DNA of 64,000 nucleotides, from NCBI GenBank assembly GCA_025935925.1, contig JAICUI010000001.1, positions 1-64,000 of the forward strand, in the 5' to 3' direction. The number at the start of each line of letters is the position of its first letter. Within the stretch, counting starts at the first letter, position 1. Position numbers and translations under genes: made by a program. Of the stretch, positions 8,150 through 16,331 are shown in pieces. The stretch comes from Chloroflexota bacterium (GTDB taxonomy: Bacteria > Chloroflexota > Limnocylindria > Limnocylindrales > CSP1-4). Under the pieces are notes generated by a model. That model ran no database searches and was not told the DNA's origin. It was given only the letters and a program-made list of their open reading frames with translations.

Positions 8150-9336
8150 GCGCGCTTGCGCTCGAGGTCGAGGAACGGCAGCTCCACGACTGTCGCGGCG
8201 ACGCGGCCGCGGCGACCTTCCACGCTCCACTCCACCTGCAGCTTCGACCCGACGCGGTCGTATCGGGCGGGAACGAACGCGAGCGCGATGGCCTGCTTCA
8301 GGATCGGGCTCCATCCGTGCGACGTCGCCTTGCCCACCTGCCGGCCGTCCGCGAACACCGGCGTCGGGGAGCGGTCGACGAAGGGCGAGATGGCGGGCGG
8401 CAGCCCCTGGGCGTCGAACAGCCCCTCGATGTCGTACCAGTCGAGCTGCAGGCCGACGAGCCGACGCGCGGGCCCACCGGCCGCGACCTCCGCCTCGAGC
8501 GCGCGTCGCCCGACGAAGTCGCCCTTGTCGAAGCTCACGAGCTTCCCGAGCCCGATCTCGAACGGGCTGTAGTTCTGCTCCGGGTTCATGGCGTGGCGCG
8601 CCGAGGTGTAGTCGACCTCGAGCATGATCAGGCCGGCCTCGAGCCGCGTGACGTCGAGCGCGTACATCCCCGCGGGCCGGATCGCATACGCCTGGCCGGC
8701 GGCGAACAGCGAGTCCCACACCTGCGGCGCGCCCTCGGCCGGGATCCACAGCTCGTAACCGAGGTCGCCGGTGTACCCGGTCCGGCTGACGTCCACGTCG
8801 ATGCCTGCCACCTTTGTGGCGCGCCGGCGGAAGTAGCGCAGGTCCGAGAAGTTCTCGCCGGTCGCCGCCTCGAGCACCGCGCGGCTGAACGGGCCCTGGA
8901 GGGCGAGCGCGGCGACGTGCTCCGAGACGTCCTCGATGGCGACGTCGAGCCCGGCCGCGTTGAGGCTCAGCCAGCGGTACTGCGGATCGGCGGCCGTCCA
9001 CCGCAGCTCCTGGTCGCCGACCCGGTGGATCGTGCCGTCGTCGACGACCTTGCCGTGCTCGTCGCACCACGGCGTGTAGATCACCTGGCCGACCTTGAGC
9101 TTCGACGCGTCGCGGGTGATCACGCGGTCGGCGAGGCGCAGGGCATCGGGCCCCGAGACCCGGTACTTGTACAGCGGGCTGACGTCGATCACCGCCGCGG
9201 CCTCGCGGATGGCGTTGTACTCGATGTCATGCGCGTCGGCATAGGCGGACGGGGCGAAGTAGCCCGCCCATTCGCGCCACTGCATCTTCACGTTCAACGG
9301 CGCGGTCCGGTCATGGAACGGGGTGCCGACGCTCAC
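8146..9336 (-). CDS. GcvT-like aminomethyltransferase (folate-binding)
   Basis: 396-aa GCV_T family protein. The N-terminal half shows a DVSPLYKYRVSGPDALRLADRVITRD segment and an ALQGPFSRAVLEAATG segment. The middle has RTGYTGDLGYELWIP and RLEAGLIMLEVDYTSARHAMNPEQNYSPFEIGLGKLV in shortened form, typical of T-protein and dimethylglycine-type demethylases. The barrel domain ends the chain. Start GTG 9336 has an excellent GAGGAGG three to five bases upstream. Pairing with an M20 peptidase rather than gcvH/gcvP suggests a catabolic demethylase or transferase, not the glycine cleavage complex. Confidence 0.85.
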   Translation of the reverse strand: MSVGTPFHDRTAPLNVKMQWREWAGYFAPSAYADAHDIEYNAIREAAAVIDVSPLYKYRVSGPDALRLADRVITRDASKLKVGQVIYTPWCDEHGKVVDDGTIHRVGDQELRWTAADPQYRWLSLNAAGLDVAIEDVSEHVAALALQGPFSRAVLEAATGENFSDLRYFRRRATKVAGIDVDVSRTGYTGDLGYELWIPAEGAPQVWDSLFAAGQAYAIRPAGMYALDVTRLEAGLIMLEVDYTSARHAMNPEQNYSPFEIGLGKLVSFDKGDFVGRRALEAEVAAGGPARRLVGLQLDWYDIEGLFDAQGLPPAISPFVDRSPTPVFADGRQVGKATSHGWSPILKQAIALAFVPARYDRVGSKLQVEWSVEGRRGRVAATVVELPFLDLERKRA

Positions 9337-9367
9337 GGGCCCTCCTCGTGCGTAGGGCCCGAGGGTA
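9337..9367 (-). promoter_or_regulatory. Promoter -10 and GGGCCC hairpin at the RBS of the GcvT-like gene
   Basis: On the minus strand, TACCCT (9367 to 9362) is a plausible -10 element giving a leader of about 19 bases. The leader carries GGGCCC (9360-9355), a 12-base loop and a second GGGCCC (9342-9337) directly before the GTG. The Shine-Dalgarno GAGGAGG runs into the second arm, so pairing would hinder ribosome access. No good -35 is seen. Confidence 0.45.
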
Positions 9368-9673
9368 GCAGCGGCGACCGTGGGCGCGGGACGAGGCAGC
9401 CGCTCCGCGCTGGCCAGGGAGTGCGGGCTCGTGCCCGCGGCCCATCTCCCCGACGTCCCGATCCACCAGATCCGAACCGCGTGACCGCCATCCACGTCGA
9501 TCGACGGCCGCCGCTCGTCGGCGCCTGCGTCTTGACCGATGCCGTGCACGCCGATGCGGATCGTCGCCGTTCGATGCGCGCGGAAGCAGCGTTCGACGCC
9601 CCTGGAGCTGGATAACGGTCACGGCTTGGAGATGTGGTGGGTCCGTGCCACGCACACGGACGGCGGTGCGGCC
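9368..9673. other. Gene-free stretch between divergent genes
   Basis: About 300 bases separate the GcvT-like promoter from the palindrome-rich promoter of the oxidoreductase pair. The open frames here have strongly arginine-biased shadow-like translations and no convincing ribosome-binding site. I see no tRNA, repeat or recognised RNA motif. Confidence 0.4.
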
Positions 9674-9720
9674 CGCACGCGTGCGTCCGCTAGACTGCAT
9701 CGGCTTGATGCACGGTGCAT
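9674..9720. promoter_or_regulatory. Palindrome-rich promoter/operator of the oxidoreductase operon
   Basis: Three perfect inverted repeats lie in 47 bases: CGCACGCGTGCG (9674-9685), TGCATC-N5-GATGCA (9696-9712) and ATGCACGGTGCAT (9708-9720). A -10-like TAGACT sits at 9691-9696. The first palindrome is where a -35 would be and the other two cover the predicted start of transcription, a classic operator arrangement. GGAGGGG (9724-9730) precedes GTG 9736. No regulator gene is adjacent. Confidence 0.6.
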
Positions 9721-9735
9721 AACGGAGGGGACCGC

Positions 9736-11355
9736 GTGCCGCAGCGCTACGACGCGGTGATCATCGGGGGTGGCCACAACGGCCTGATCTCGGCCGCGTA
9801 TCTCGCGCGCGCCGGCCTCAGGACGCTGGTCCTCGAGCGCCGCCACGTCCTGGGCGGCGCCGCGGTCACCGAGGAGATCGTCCCCGGGTTCCGGTTCTCG
9901 GTCGCGTCGTACGTCGTGAGCCTGCTGCGGCCGGAGATCATCCGCGACCTCGAGCTGCCGAAGCACGGGCTGGACATCCTGCCGCTCGACGGCACGTTCA
10001 CCCCGCTGCGCGAGGGCGAGGGGCCGAAGGGCGGCGACTACCTGTGGCGGGTCAACGACCACGGCCGCACGATCCGCGAGCTGCGCCGGTGGTCCAAGAG
10101 CGACGCCGAGGCGTACGAGGAATACGGCCAGCTCATGGTCGAGATGGCCCGCTTCATCAAGCCGATCCTCGGCATCGTCCCGGGCGATCCGACCGAGAAC
10201 GACCCGCGGCCGATGCTCCCGCTCGCGTCGCTCGCCCGCCGCTTCGGCCAGCTCCCCGAGCGCCAGCAGGCCGTGTTCGTCCAGCTGATGACGATGTCGG
10301 CCAAGGACTTCCTCGACCAGTGGTTCGAGACCGATCCGCTCAAGGCGACGATGTCGGCGTCCGGGATCATCGGGACGTACCAGGGGATCCGGTCGCCCGG
10401 CACCGCGTACGTCCTGCTCCACCACTACATGGGCGAGATCGATGGGGCGTTCCGCGCATGGGGCATCCCGAAGGGCGGCACGGGCGGCGTGTCGTACGCG
10501 ATCGCTCGCGCGGCGCAGGCCCAGGGCGCGCAGATCCGCACCGAGGCGCCCGTCGCCCGGATCAAGGTCAGCGGCGACCGGGCCACGGGCGTCGTCCTCG
10601 CGTCGGGCGAGGAGATCGAGGCCGGCGTCGTGCTCTCGTCGGCGGACGCCAAGGTGACGTTCCTGGACCTGCTCGAGGCCGGCACGCTCGACCCGACGTT
10701 CGAGCAGGAGGTCAGGCGGTTCAAGTTCCGCGGCTCGTCCGGCAAGGTCAACCTCGCCGTCGACCGGCTGCCCGACTTCTCGTGCCTGCCCGGGTTCGGC
10801 GAGCACCTGCGGGGCGCGATCTCGTTCAGCCCCACGACGCGCGAGATGGAGCAGGCCTACGACGACGCGAAGTACGGGCACTTCTCCAGCCGCCCGTACA
10901 TCGACATGATCATCCCGACCCTCGTCGACCCCCAGATGGCGCCGCCCGGCAAGCACGTGATCAGCTGCTTCGTCCAGTACGCGCCGTACAAGCTGGCGCC
11001 CGAGCTCGGCACCTGGGATGACCAGCGCGAGGCGTTCGGCGACGCCGTGATCAACCGGATCGCCGAGTTCGCGCCGAACATCCGCGACATCATCGTCGGC
11101 CGCCAGGTGCTGACGCCGCTGGACATCGAGCGGACGATCGGCCTCACCGAGGGGAACATCTTCCAGGGCGAGCTGTCGCTCGAGCAGCTGTTCTTCAACC
11201 GTCCCGTCCCGGGCTACGCCCGGTTCCGGACGCCGATCCGCAACCTGTACCTGTCGGGCTCGTCCACCCACCCGGGCGGCGGCCTGATGGGGGCGAACGG
11301 CCGGCTCGCGGCGCTCGAGGTGCTCAAGGCCCGGGGCGGCCGGAGGGCGGCATGA
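9736..11355 (+). CDS. Phytoene desaturase-like FAD oxidoreductase (PYROXD2-type), copy 1
   Basis: 539-aa amine-oxidase/CrtI-fold flavoprotein. The dinucleotide-binding motif VIIGGGHNGLISAAYLARAG begins at about residue 8, followed by LERRHVLGGAAVTEE. The C-terminal FAD motif is LYLSGSSTHPGGGLMGANG. An ITTY-like KGGTGGVSYAIARAA segment supports the family. GTG 9736 has a strong GGAGGGG. The stop overlaps the second copy (ATGA). The phytoene-desaturase label reflects fold only: there are no other carotenoid genes here, so it is annotated as an oxidoreductase of unknown substrate. Confidence 0.85.
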   Translation: MPQRYDAVIIGGGHNGLISAAYLARAGLRTLVLERRHVLGGAAVTEEIVPGFRFSVASYVVSLLRPEIIRDLELPKHGLDILPLDGTFTPLREGEGPKGGDYLWRVNDHGRTIRELRRWSKSDAEAYEEYGQLMVEMARFIKPILGIVPGDPTENDPRPMLPLASLARRFGQLPERQQAVFVQLMTMSAKDFLDQWFETDPLKATMSASGIIGTYQGIRSPGTAYVLLHHYMGEIDGAFRAWGIPKGGTGGVSYAIARAAQAQGAQIRTEAPVARIKVSGDRATGVVLASGEEIEAGVVLSSADAKVTFLDLLEAGTLDPTFEQEVRRFKFRGSSGKVNLAVDRLPDFSCLPGFGEHLRGAISFSPTTREMEQAYDDAKYGHFSSRPYIDMIIPTLVDPQMAPPGKHVISCFVQYAPYKLAPELGTWDDQREAFGDAVINRIAEFAPNIRDIIVGRQVLTPLDIERTIGLTEGNIFQGELSLEQLFFNRPVPGYARFRTPIRNLYLSGSSTHPGGGLMGANGRLAALEVLKARGGRRAA

Positions 11356-13004
11356 GCGGCGCGACCGCGGCACCTGGGGTGCCGGCGAACGCCGTGGCGG
11401 GCGGGAGCGCCTACGACGCGATCGTCGTCGGCGCCGGCCACAACGGGCTGACCGCGGCCGCATACCTCGCGCGCGCCGGCCTGCGCGTGGCGGTGGTCGA
11501 GGCGCGCGGCGTCGTCGGCGGCGCGGCGGTCACCGAGGAGCTTGGCGGCGTCCGCGTCCCGGCGCTCGCCCACACGGTCGGCCGGCTGAAGCCGTCGGTG
11601 GTCCGGGAGCTGGAGCTCGCAAAGCACGGCCTGTCGCTCGTCGCGCCCGAGGTGCGGGTGTTCGCCCCACAGCCGGACGGCCGCGCCGTCACCCTGTTCG
11701 CCGAGCTCAACCGGACGTGGGACGCGCTGCGGGCCTATTCCGCGGACGAGGCAACCTCCTACGTCGAGTTCGACAGCCGCGTCCGGTCGCTCGCCGGGTT
11801 CCTCGCGGACCTCGCGGACGAGGCGCCGCCCGACGTCCGGGCGCCCGGGTTCGGCGACGCCCTCCTCGGGCTTCGGCTCGGCCGCGCGTTCCGCGGCCTC
11901 GGCAAGGACGACGGACGGACGATCCTCCGCGTCCTCGCGATGGCCGTCGCGGACTTCACGGGCGAGTGGTTCAGCGCGGAGCCCATTCGCGCCGTGACCG
12001 CGTGGCGCGGCGTGCGCTACACGGCGATGGGCCCGTGGTCGGCCGGCTCGACGGCGGTGCTCCTCGCGGATGCCGCGGGCAACGACGGCGGCGGGTCCGG
12101 CGAGACGGTCTACGCGCGCGGTGGGCCTTCCGCGGTCGCGGAGGCGATTGCGGCCGCGGCCCGTGCGGCCGGCGCGGAGATCCGGCTCAACGCCAGGGTG
12201 ACGGAGGTCACGACGCGCGACGGCGCGGTCACCGGCGTCGCCCTCGCGTCCGGCGAGGAGCTCAGGGCGCCGGCGGTCGTGTCGGGCGTCGATCCCAAGC
12301 GGCTCCTGACCACGCTCGTCGACCCCGTGGTCGTCGGGCCGTCGATGCGCTGGCGCGCGGGCAACATCCGAACGCCCGGGTCGGTGGCCAAGGTGAACCT
12401 CGTCCTCGACGGGCTGCCCTCGTTCCCCGCGGCCGGCGACGATCCGCGGCTGCTCCGCGGCCGGATCCTGGTCGGGGCGTCGTCCATCGACGACATGGAG
12501 CGGTCGTTCGACCCGTCGAAGTACGGGCTGCTGCCGTCGTCGCCCGTGCTCGAGGCGACCATCCCGTCGCTCGTCGACCCGTCGCTCGTCGCGGGCGCAA
12601 AGGACGGCACGCACGTGATGAGCGTCATCGCGCAATGGATGCCGGCCCGCCTGCCGGCCGACGCGTGGGCGGAGCGGCGCGAGCAGGTTGGCGACCTCGT
12701 GGTCCGGACGCTCGAGACCGTCGCGCCGAAGCTCGGCAAGCGGGTCCGCGCCCGCCAGGTGCTCACGCCGTCGGACCTCGAGGCCGAGTACGGCCTGACC
12801 GGCGGTCATCCGCTCCACGCGGAGCCCGCGCTCGACTCCTTCTTCCTGTGGCGGCCGCTCCTCGGCTGGGCCCGCTACCGGATGCCGGTCGACGGGCTGT
12901 ACCTGGCGGGGTCGGGTGCGCACCCGGGCGGGGGCGTCACCGGGCTCCCCGGCCGCAACGCGGCGCGCGAGGTGCTCGCGGACGCGAAGCGCCGCCGGCG
13001 ATAG
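11352..13004 (+). CDS. Phytoene desaturase-like FAD oxidoreductase (PYROXD2-type), copy 2
   Basis: 550-aa paralogue of the gene before it, translated through an ATGA overlap. It has a disordered Ala/Gly-rich first 20 residues, then IVVGAGHNGLTAAAYLARAG, VEARGVVGGAAVTEE, a GPSAVAEAIAAAARAAG segment and the C-terminal LYLAGSGAHPGGGVTGLPG. Both copies keep the nucleotide-binding and flavin-binding motifs, so both look functional. Tandem, overlapping paralogues suggest a heteromeric enzyme or two successive oxidations (inference). Confidence 0.84.
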   Translation: MSGATAAPGVPANAVAGGSAYDAIVVGAGHNGLTAAAYLARAGLRVAVVEARGVVGGAAVTEELGGVRVPALAHTVGRLKPSVVRELELAKHGLSLVAPEVRVFAPQPDGRAVTLFAELNRTWDALRAYSADEATSYVEFDSRVRSLAGFLADLADEAPPDVRAPGFGDALLGLRLGRAFRGLGKDDGRTILRVLAMAVADFTGEWFSAEPIRAVTAWRGVRYTAMGPWSAGSTAVLLADAAGNDGGGSGETVYARGGPSAVAEAIAAAARAAGAEIRLNARVTEVTTRDGAVTGVALASGEELRAPAVVSGVDPKRLLTTLVDPVVVGPSMRWRAGNIRTPGSVAKVNLVLDGLPSFPAAGDDPRLLRGRILVGASSIDDMERSFDPSKYGLLPSSPVLEATIPSLVDPSLVAGAKDGTHVMSVIAQWMPARLPADAWAERREQVGDLVVRTLETVAPKLGKRVRARQVLTPSDLEAEYGLTGGHPLHAEPALDSFFLWRPLLGWARYRMPVDGLYLAGSGAHPGGGVTGLPGRNAAREVLADAKRRRR

Positions 13005-13011
13005 CGAACGG

Positions 13012-13641
13012 TCAGGCGGGCAGCGCCGCCGGGCCCGCGGGCGTCGAGTCGAAGCCGCGAAGCCGATCCGCCAGGCGGTCGAGCCAGCCCGCGAGGGCCG
13101 CCGACAACCGCGGTGCCGTGCGCGCCGCGCCGGCCGCGCCGGCCGCGCCGGCCGCGGTCACCGGGCGCTCGGCCCGGCCGTGCCACGCCACGAAGCGGCT
13201 GGGCACGACGCGGACCGATTGCGTGTAGGTCGCACGGAACCCTTCGGGGTCGAGGCCCGCGGTGGCGAGCTCGTCGTGGTACTTCGCGAAGAACGCGTCC
13301 GGGACGGACAGCGACCCGGGCGCCGCGAGCTCCGCCGACGCCTCGATGAGCCCCACGTTGAAGTCGGCGTGCGGGTCGCCGACCGCGACCATCAGCCGCG
13401 GGTTCGCGCGAAGGTTGCGCACCTTGACGGCGTTCGGCTTCGACCACACGAGCAGCGCCTCGCCGTCCCACAGGAACCACGTCGGGACGAGGTGCGGCGA
13501 GCCGTCCGGTCGGACGGTCGAGAGCCACACGACGCGCTCCTCGGCGAGCATCGGCAGCACGCGGCGCGCGGTCGCCGCGGCGTCCGGGTCATAGCCCGGG
13601 CGCGCGGCGGGTGCGGCGATCGATGCGGCGGCTGCGTGCAT
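13012..13641 (-). CDS. Pyridoxamine 5'-phosphate oxidase-fold protein (FMN/F420-type)
   Basis: 209-aa protein. Residues about 25-150 form a split-barrel PNPOx-like domain: VVWLSTVRPDGSPHLVPTWFLWDGEALLVWSKPNAVKVRNLRANPRLMVAVGD is the flavin-type binding region, with the SKP-K and R-NL-NPR pattern of F420/FMN-dependent members. The C-terminal part carries an (AAG)n run encoded by a 9-bp tandem repeat. The gene ends six bases after the convergent oxidoreductase stop. Enzyme activity and cofactor are not decidable here. CACGAT six bases before the ATG could be a weak -10. Confidence 0.78.
   Translation of the reverse strand: MHAAAASIAAPAARPGYDPDAAATARRVLPMLAEERVVWLSTVRPDGSPHLVPTWFLWDGEALLVWSKPNAVKVRNLRANPRLMVAVGDPHADFNVGLIEASAELAAPGSLSVPDAFFAKYHDELATAGLDPEGFRATYTQSVRVVPSRFVAWHGRAERPVTAAGAAGAAGAARTAPRLSAALAGWLDRLADRLRGFDSTPAGPAALPA
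13125..13157. repeat. 9-bp GC-rich tandem repeat inside the PNPOx-fold gene
   Basis: CCGCGCCGG is present three times in a row (13125-13151) plus a partial fourth. It stays in frame and encodes the AAG-AAG-AAG run in the C-terminal tail, a likely site of replication slippage. Confidence 0.7.
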
Positions 13642-13737
13642 GCCGCGATCGTGGGCGAACGCGGCCGCCGAGCCAGCGGGCGACCGTCCCCACGCCCGAT
13701 GGACGCATGACGATGCGCCGCCTCGCCGCGTGCCGGG

Positions 13738-14817
13738 CTACCGGCGCTCGATCTGCGCCTCCTCGACGATGCGCTCCTGCTCGACGGGGCTCGTCGTCGG
13801 GACGCCGTCGGCCACGGCCTGCTCGCGCTCGAGCGTCCACTCCCAGGACTTGAGCTGGCGCATGAGGCTGCGGCCCGTGAGGTCCAGGTGGAGCGGCGTG
13901 ACCGAGATCCGGCGGTTGACCACGGCGTGGAAGTCGGTCCCGGGCACGGGGATCCCCGACGGTGCCGGGCCGCCGATCCAGAAGTACGGGATGCCGCGCG
14001 GGTCGGTGCGGCGGATCAGCTCGTCCTGGTACACGCGCCGGCCGACGCGCGTGATCTCGAAGCCCTGCGCCTCGTCGGCCGGCACCGCCGGCACGTTGAC
14101 CGAGATCAGCTCGCCGCGCTTGAGCCCGTGCTCGAGGATGTTGCGGGCGACGACCGTTGCGGCCATGCCGGCGAGCGTGAAGTCGATGTGCTCGTCGTAC
14201 TCCTGCGAGATCGCGAACGCCGGGCAGCTGTTGATCACCGCCTCCATCGCGGCCGACACCGTCCCGGAGTATGTGATGTCGTCGCCCAGGTTCGCGCCGT
14301 AGTTGATGCCGGACGCGACGAGGTCGAACCGCTCCTCGAAGAAGCCGAGGAACGCGAGCGAGACGCAGTCGGTGGGCGATCCGTCGACGGAATAGCCCAT
14401 CGACCCGTCGCCGAGGCTGCGCTCGCGGACCCGGAGCGGCCGCATGAGCGTCTTCTGGTGGCCGACGGCGGACTGGTTGGTGTCGGGCGCCACGACCGTG
14501 ACGTCGCCCAGCGGGTCCAGGGCGAGCTTGAGGGCGAGCAGGCCCCGCGACTCGATGCCGTCGTCATTGGTGACGAGGATCCGCGGCCGCGAGGGCGCCT
14601 CGCCCGGCGTCGCGACGCGCTTCAGGGATCGCGGCTTGCCGCGCTTTCCGGCGACGGGCTCGCCGCGCTCCTTGTCGAGGTCCCGCCGCTCCGCGCGAGC
14701 GCGTTCGCGGGTCATCTCGGGCGGCTGGTCGCGTGCGGCGTCGCCGTCGCGCGCCGGTTCCTCGTCCCGCGCCGGTTCCTCGTCCCGTGACGGCGTTCGG
14801 CCCTTCTCGTCGGTCAC
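13738..14817 (-). CDS. surE: 5'/3'-nucleotidase SurE with charged N-terminal extension
   Basis: Metal-dependent nucleoside monophosphatase. The SurE core starts near residue 78 with PRILVTNDDGIES (metal-binding Asp pair), then APDTNQSAVG and SGINYGANLGDDITYSGTVSAAMEA, all diagnostic. From GTG 14817 the protein is 359 aa, about 77 residues longer at the N-terminus than a normal SurE. That extension is Arg/Glu/Asp-rich with a duplicated RDEEPA unit. The GTG overlaps the upstream permease stop (GTGA), which supports the long form; an internal start closer to residue 78 is possible. Confidence 0.88.
   Translation of the reverse strand: MTDEKGRTPSRDEEPARDEEPARDGDAARDQPPEMTRERARAERRDLDKERGEPVAGKRGKPRSLKRVATPGEAPSRPRILVTNDDGIESRGLLALKLALDPLGDVTVVAPDTNQSAVGHQKTLMRPLRVRERSLGDGSMGYSVDGSPTDCVSLAFLGFFEERFDLVASGINYGANLGDDITYSGTVSAAMEAVINSCPAFAISQEYDEHIDFTLAGMAATVVARNILEHGLKRGELISVNVPAVPADEAQGFEITRVGRRVYQDELIRRTDPRGIPYFWIGGPAPSGIPVPGTDFHAVVNRRISVTPLHLDLTGRSLMRQLKSWEWTLEREQAVADGVPTTSPVEQERIVEEAQIERR
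14750..14785. repeat. 18-bp direct repeat in the surE N-terminal extension
   Basis: CGCGCCGGTTCCTCGTCC occurs twice back to back (14750-14767 and 14768-14785). It is a multiple of three, so it duplicates six residues of the charged extension without shifting the frame. Confidence 0.85.
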
Positions 14818-16172
14818 GCGCCGGATTCCTCCGCGGGCTGCGCCGGGGGCCGGACCGGCGTGGCCGCGGAGCGTGGCGCGGCGTCGGGCACGCGGCCAGA
14901 CGCGTCGGGCAGGGCGCGCGGGGCGTGCGGCGGCTCCCCGGGCGTCGCACCGGCGGCGGACGGCTCGGCGGGTTCGGCGATCGGCGAGCCGGGCTGTCGG
15001 TCATCGTCGACGTCGGCGTCCACGCCCGGCACGGGCTCGCGCGGCCGGCGGACGTTCCGCCCTTCCCGCGCCGCGACGCGCCGGGTCGCCCGGTCCGCCA
15101 CGGTCCCGCTCTCCCGCGACCGTGCGACCCAGTGGAAGAAGAACGCCGAGAGGACCGCCGCGATCGGGATGCCGAAGATCGCCCCGGCGATGCCCGCGAT
15201 CTTCGAGCCGATGACCACCGATGCCAGGACGACGATCGGGTGGACGCCGACCGACCCGGACATGAGCCGCGGCGACAGGATGTTCATCGTCACGAACCAC
15301 GCGATGGCCATGAGGATGAGCACCGGCAGGACCGGGCCGTCGGGCGTCAGCGCGGCCGCGACGACGGGCGGCGCCCACGACAGGAACGGGCCGAAGAACG
15401 GGATCATCTGGAGCAGCCCGGCGGCGACCGTCGTGAGCGCCGCGTACTGGAGCCCGAAGACGATGTTCACGAGCGCGGTGAACGCGCCGAACACCAGGCC
15501 CAGGATCAGCTGGCCGCGCAGGAACCCGCCGAACGATCGCCCGACCGCGACCTGCAGCAGCCGCGCCTGGGGCACGAGCGCAGGCGGCACGAGCCGGTAC
15601 AGGAAGGCGAGGATGTCCTCGCGGTCGAGCGCGATGTAGATCGACAGGATCACCAGCAGGAGCACGTTGCCGAACACGCCGATGGACGCGAACGCCAGCG
15701 ACTGCAGCGGCCCCACGAGCTGCGCCGCCCACTCGCGGAGGTTGGCCACGATCGTCGGTGCCTGGCCGACCAGGTCCACGTTGAGGCCGAGCGCCGCGAG
15801 CCGCGACTGGATGTCGGTGAGCAGGATCGTCAGCTGGGTCTCGAACTCGGTGAACGGGAACTGGCTGATCGAGGCGTAGATCGTCGCCGACGCCTGGACG
15901 ATGATGCCGAGCAGCAGGGCCACCATCGTCAGGTACACGATGATCACGGCGGCCTGCGGCGGCACCCGGGGCACCCGCGCCACGAACGTGATCAGCGGCA
16001 GCAGCGCGAACGACAGCAGCCACGCGAGGAAGAACAGCAGCAGGATGTCGCCGAACGCGTAGAACACGCTCCCGGCGAAGCCGATCACGACGAACGCGAG
16101 CGCGACGACGCCCAGGATCAGGACGGCGTCGAGGAGCCGGCGCTGGCGCTCGGTGAGGACGTCCTGCGGCAT
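14814..16172 (-). CDS. AI-2E family transporter (PerM/YdiK-type membrane protein)
   Basis: 452-aa membrane protein. About eight hydrophobic segments span residues 20-345, including GSVFYAFGDILLLFFLAWLL and the family motif QMIPFFGPFLSWAPPVVAA with the conserved P-x-x-GP. The last 100 residues form a Pro/Ala/Arg-rich cytoplasmic tail. Family members are putative permeases; AI-2 export is only shown for one member, so the substrate is unknown. ATG 16172 is seven bases downstream of TAGGCT, suggesting a leaderless mRNA. It overlaps surE by four bases. Confidence 0.88.
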   Translation of the reverse strand: MPQDVLTERQRRLLDAVLILGVVALAFVVIGFAGSVFYAFGDILLLFFLAWLLSFALLPLITFVARVPRVPPQAAVIIVYLTMVALLLGIIVQASATIYASISQFPFTEFETQLTILLTDIQSRLAALGLNVDLVGQAPTIVANLREWAAQLVGPLQSLAFASIGVFGNVLLLVILSIYIALDREDILAFLYRLVPPALVPQARLLQVAVGRSFGGFLRGQLILGLVFGAFTALVNIVFGLQYAALTTVAAGLLQMIPFFGPFLSWAPPVVAAALTPDGPVLPVLILMAIAWFVTMNILSPRLMSGSVGVHPIVVLASVVIGSKIAGIAGAIFGIPIAAVLSAFFFHWVARSRESGTVADRATRRVAAREGRNVRRPREPVPGVDADVDDDRQPGSPIAEPAEPSAAGATPGEPPHAPRALPDASGRVPDAAPRSAATPVRPPAQPAEESGA

Positions 16173-16179
16173 GGGCGAC

Positions 16180-16185
16180 AGCCTA
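16180..16185 (-). promoter_or_regulatory. -10 element of the AI-2E permease gene
   Basis: Minus-strand TAGGCT with a 7-base spacer to ATG 16172; transcription would begin at or next to the start codon. Confidence 0.5.
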
Positions 16186-16216
16186 CGCCGCGGCGCCAGC
16201 GACGATCCGTCGTCCC

Positions 16217-16304
16217 ACGGCCGAGGCGACGCTCACAAGCATCGGCCCTCCGACGGCCGAGGCGACGCTCACAAGCATCGGCCCTCCGACGGCCGAGGCG
16301 ACGC
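16217..16304. repeat. 36-bp tandem repeat, 2.4 copies
   Basis: The unit starting ACGGCCGAGGCGACGCTCAC is perfectly repeated at 16217-16252 and 16253-16288, with a 16-base partial copy at 16289-16304. Each unit contains GGCCGA and TCGGCC able to pair across about 17 bases. It sits between trpS and the permease gene, both minus strand. A diverged copy continues to about 16326 and recurs near 49273. Confidence 0.9.
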
Positions 16305-16326
16305 GATGCGAGCCATCGTCCGGAGG
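16286..16326 (-). repeat. Dispersed intergenic repeat, copy A
   Basis: Read on the minus strand this contains CCTCCGGACGATGGCTCGC then GCGTCGCCTCGGCCGTCGG. The same 40-base pattern with few changes lies on the plus strand at 49273-49314. Both copies are intergenic. Confidence 0.7.
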
Positions 16327-16331
16327 ACTGC

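Noticed and set aside
9311-9760. Two open frames in the gap before the first oxidoreductase
   Set aside because: Arginine-rich shadow translations without ribosome sites; the promoter palindromes occupy the same stretch.
16217-16304. 36-bp repeats resembling a CRISPR array
   Set aside because: Repeats are directly abutting with no spacers, and there are no cas genes. It is a tandem repeat.
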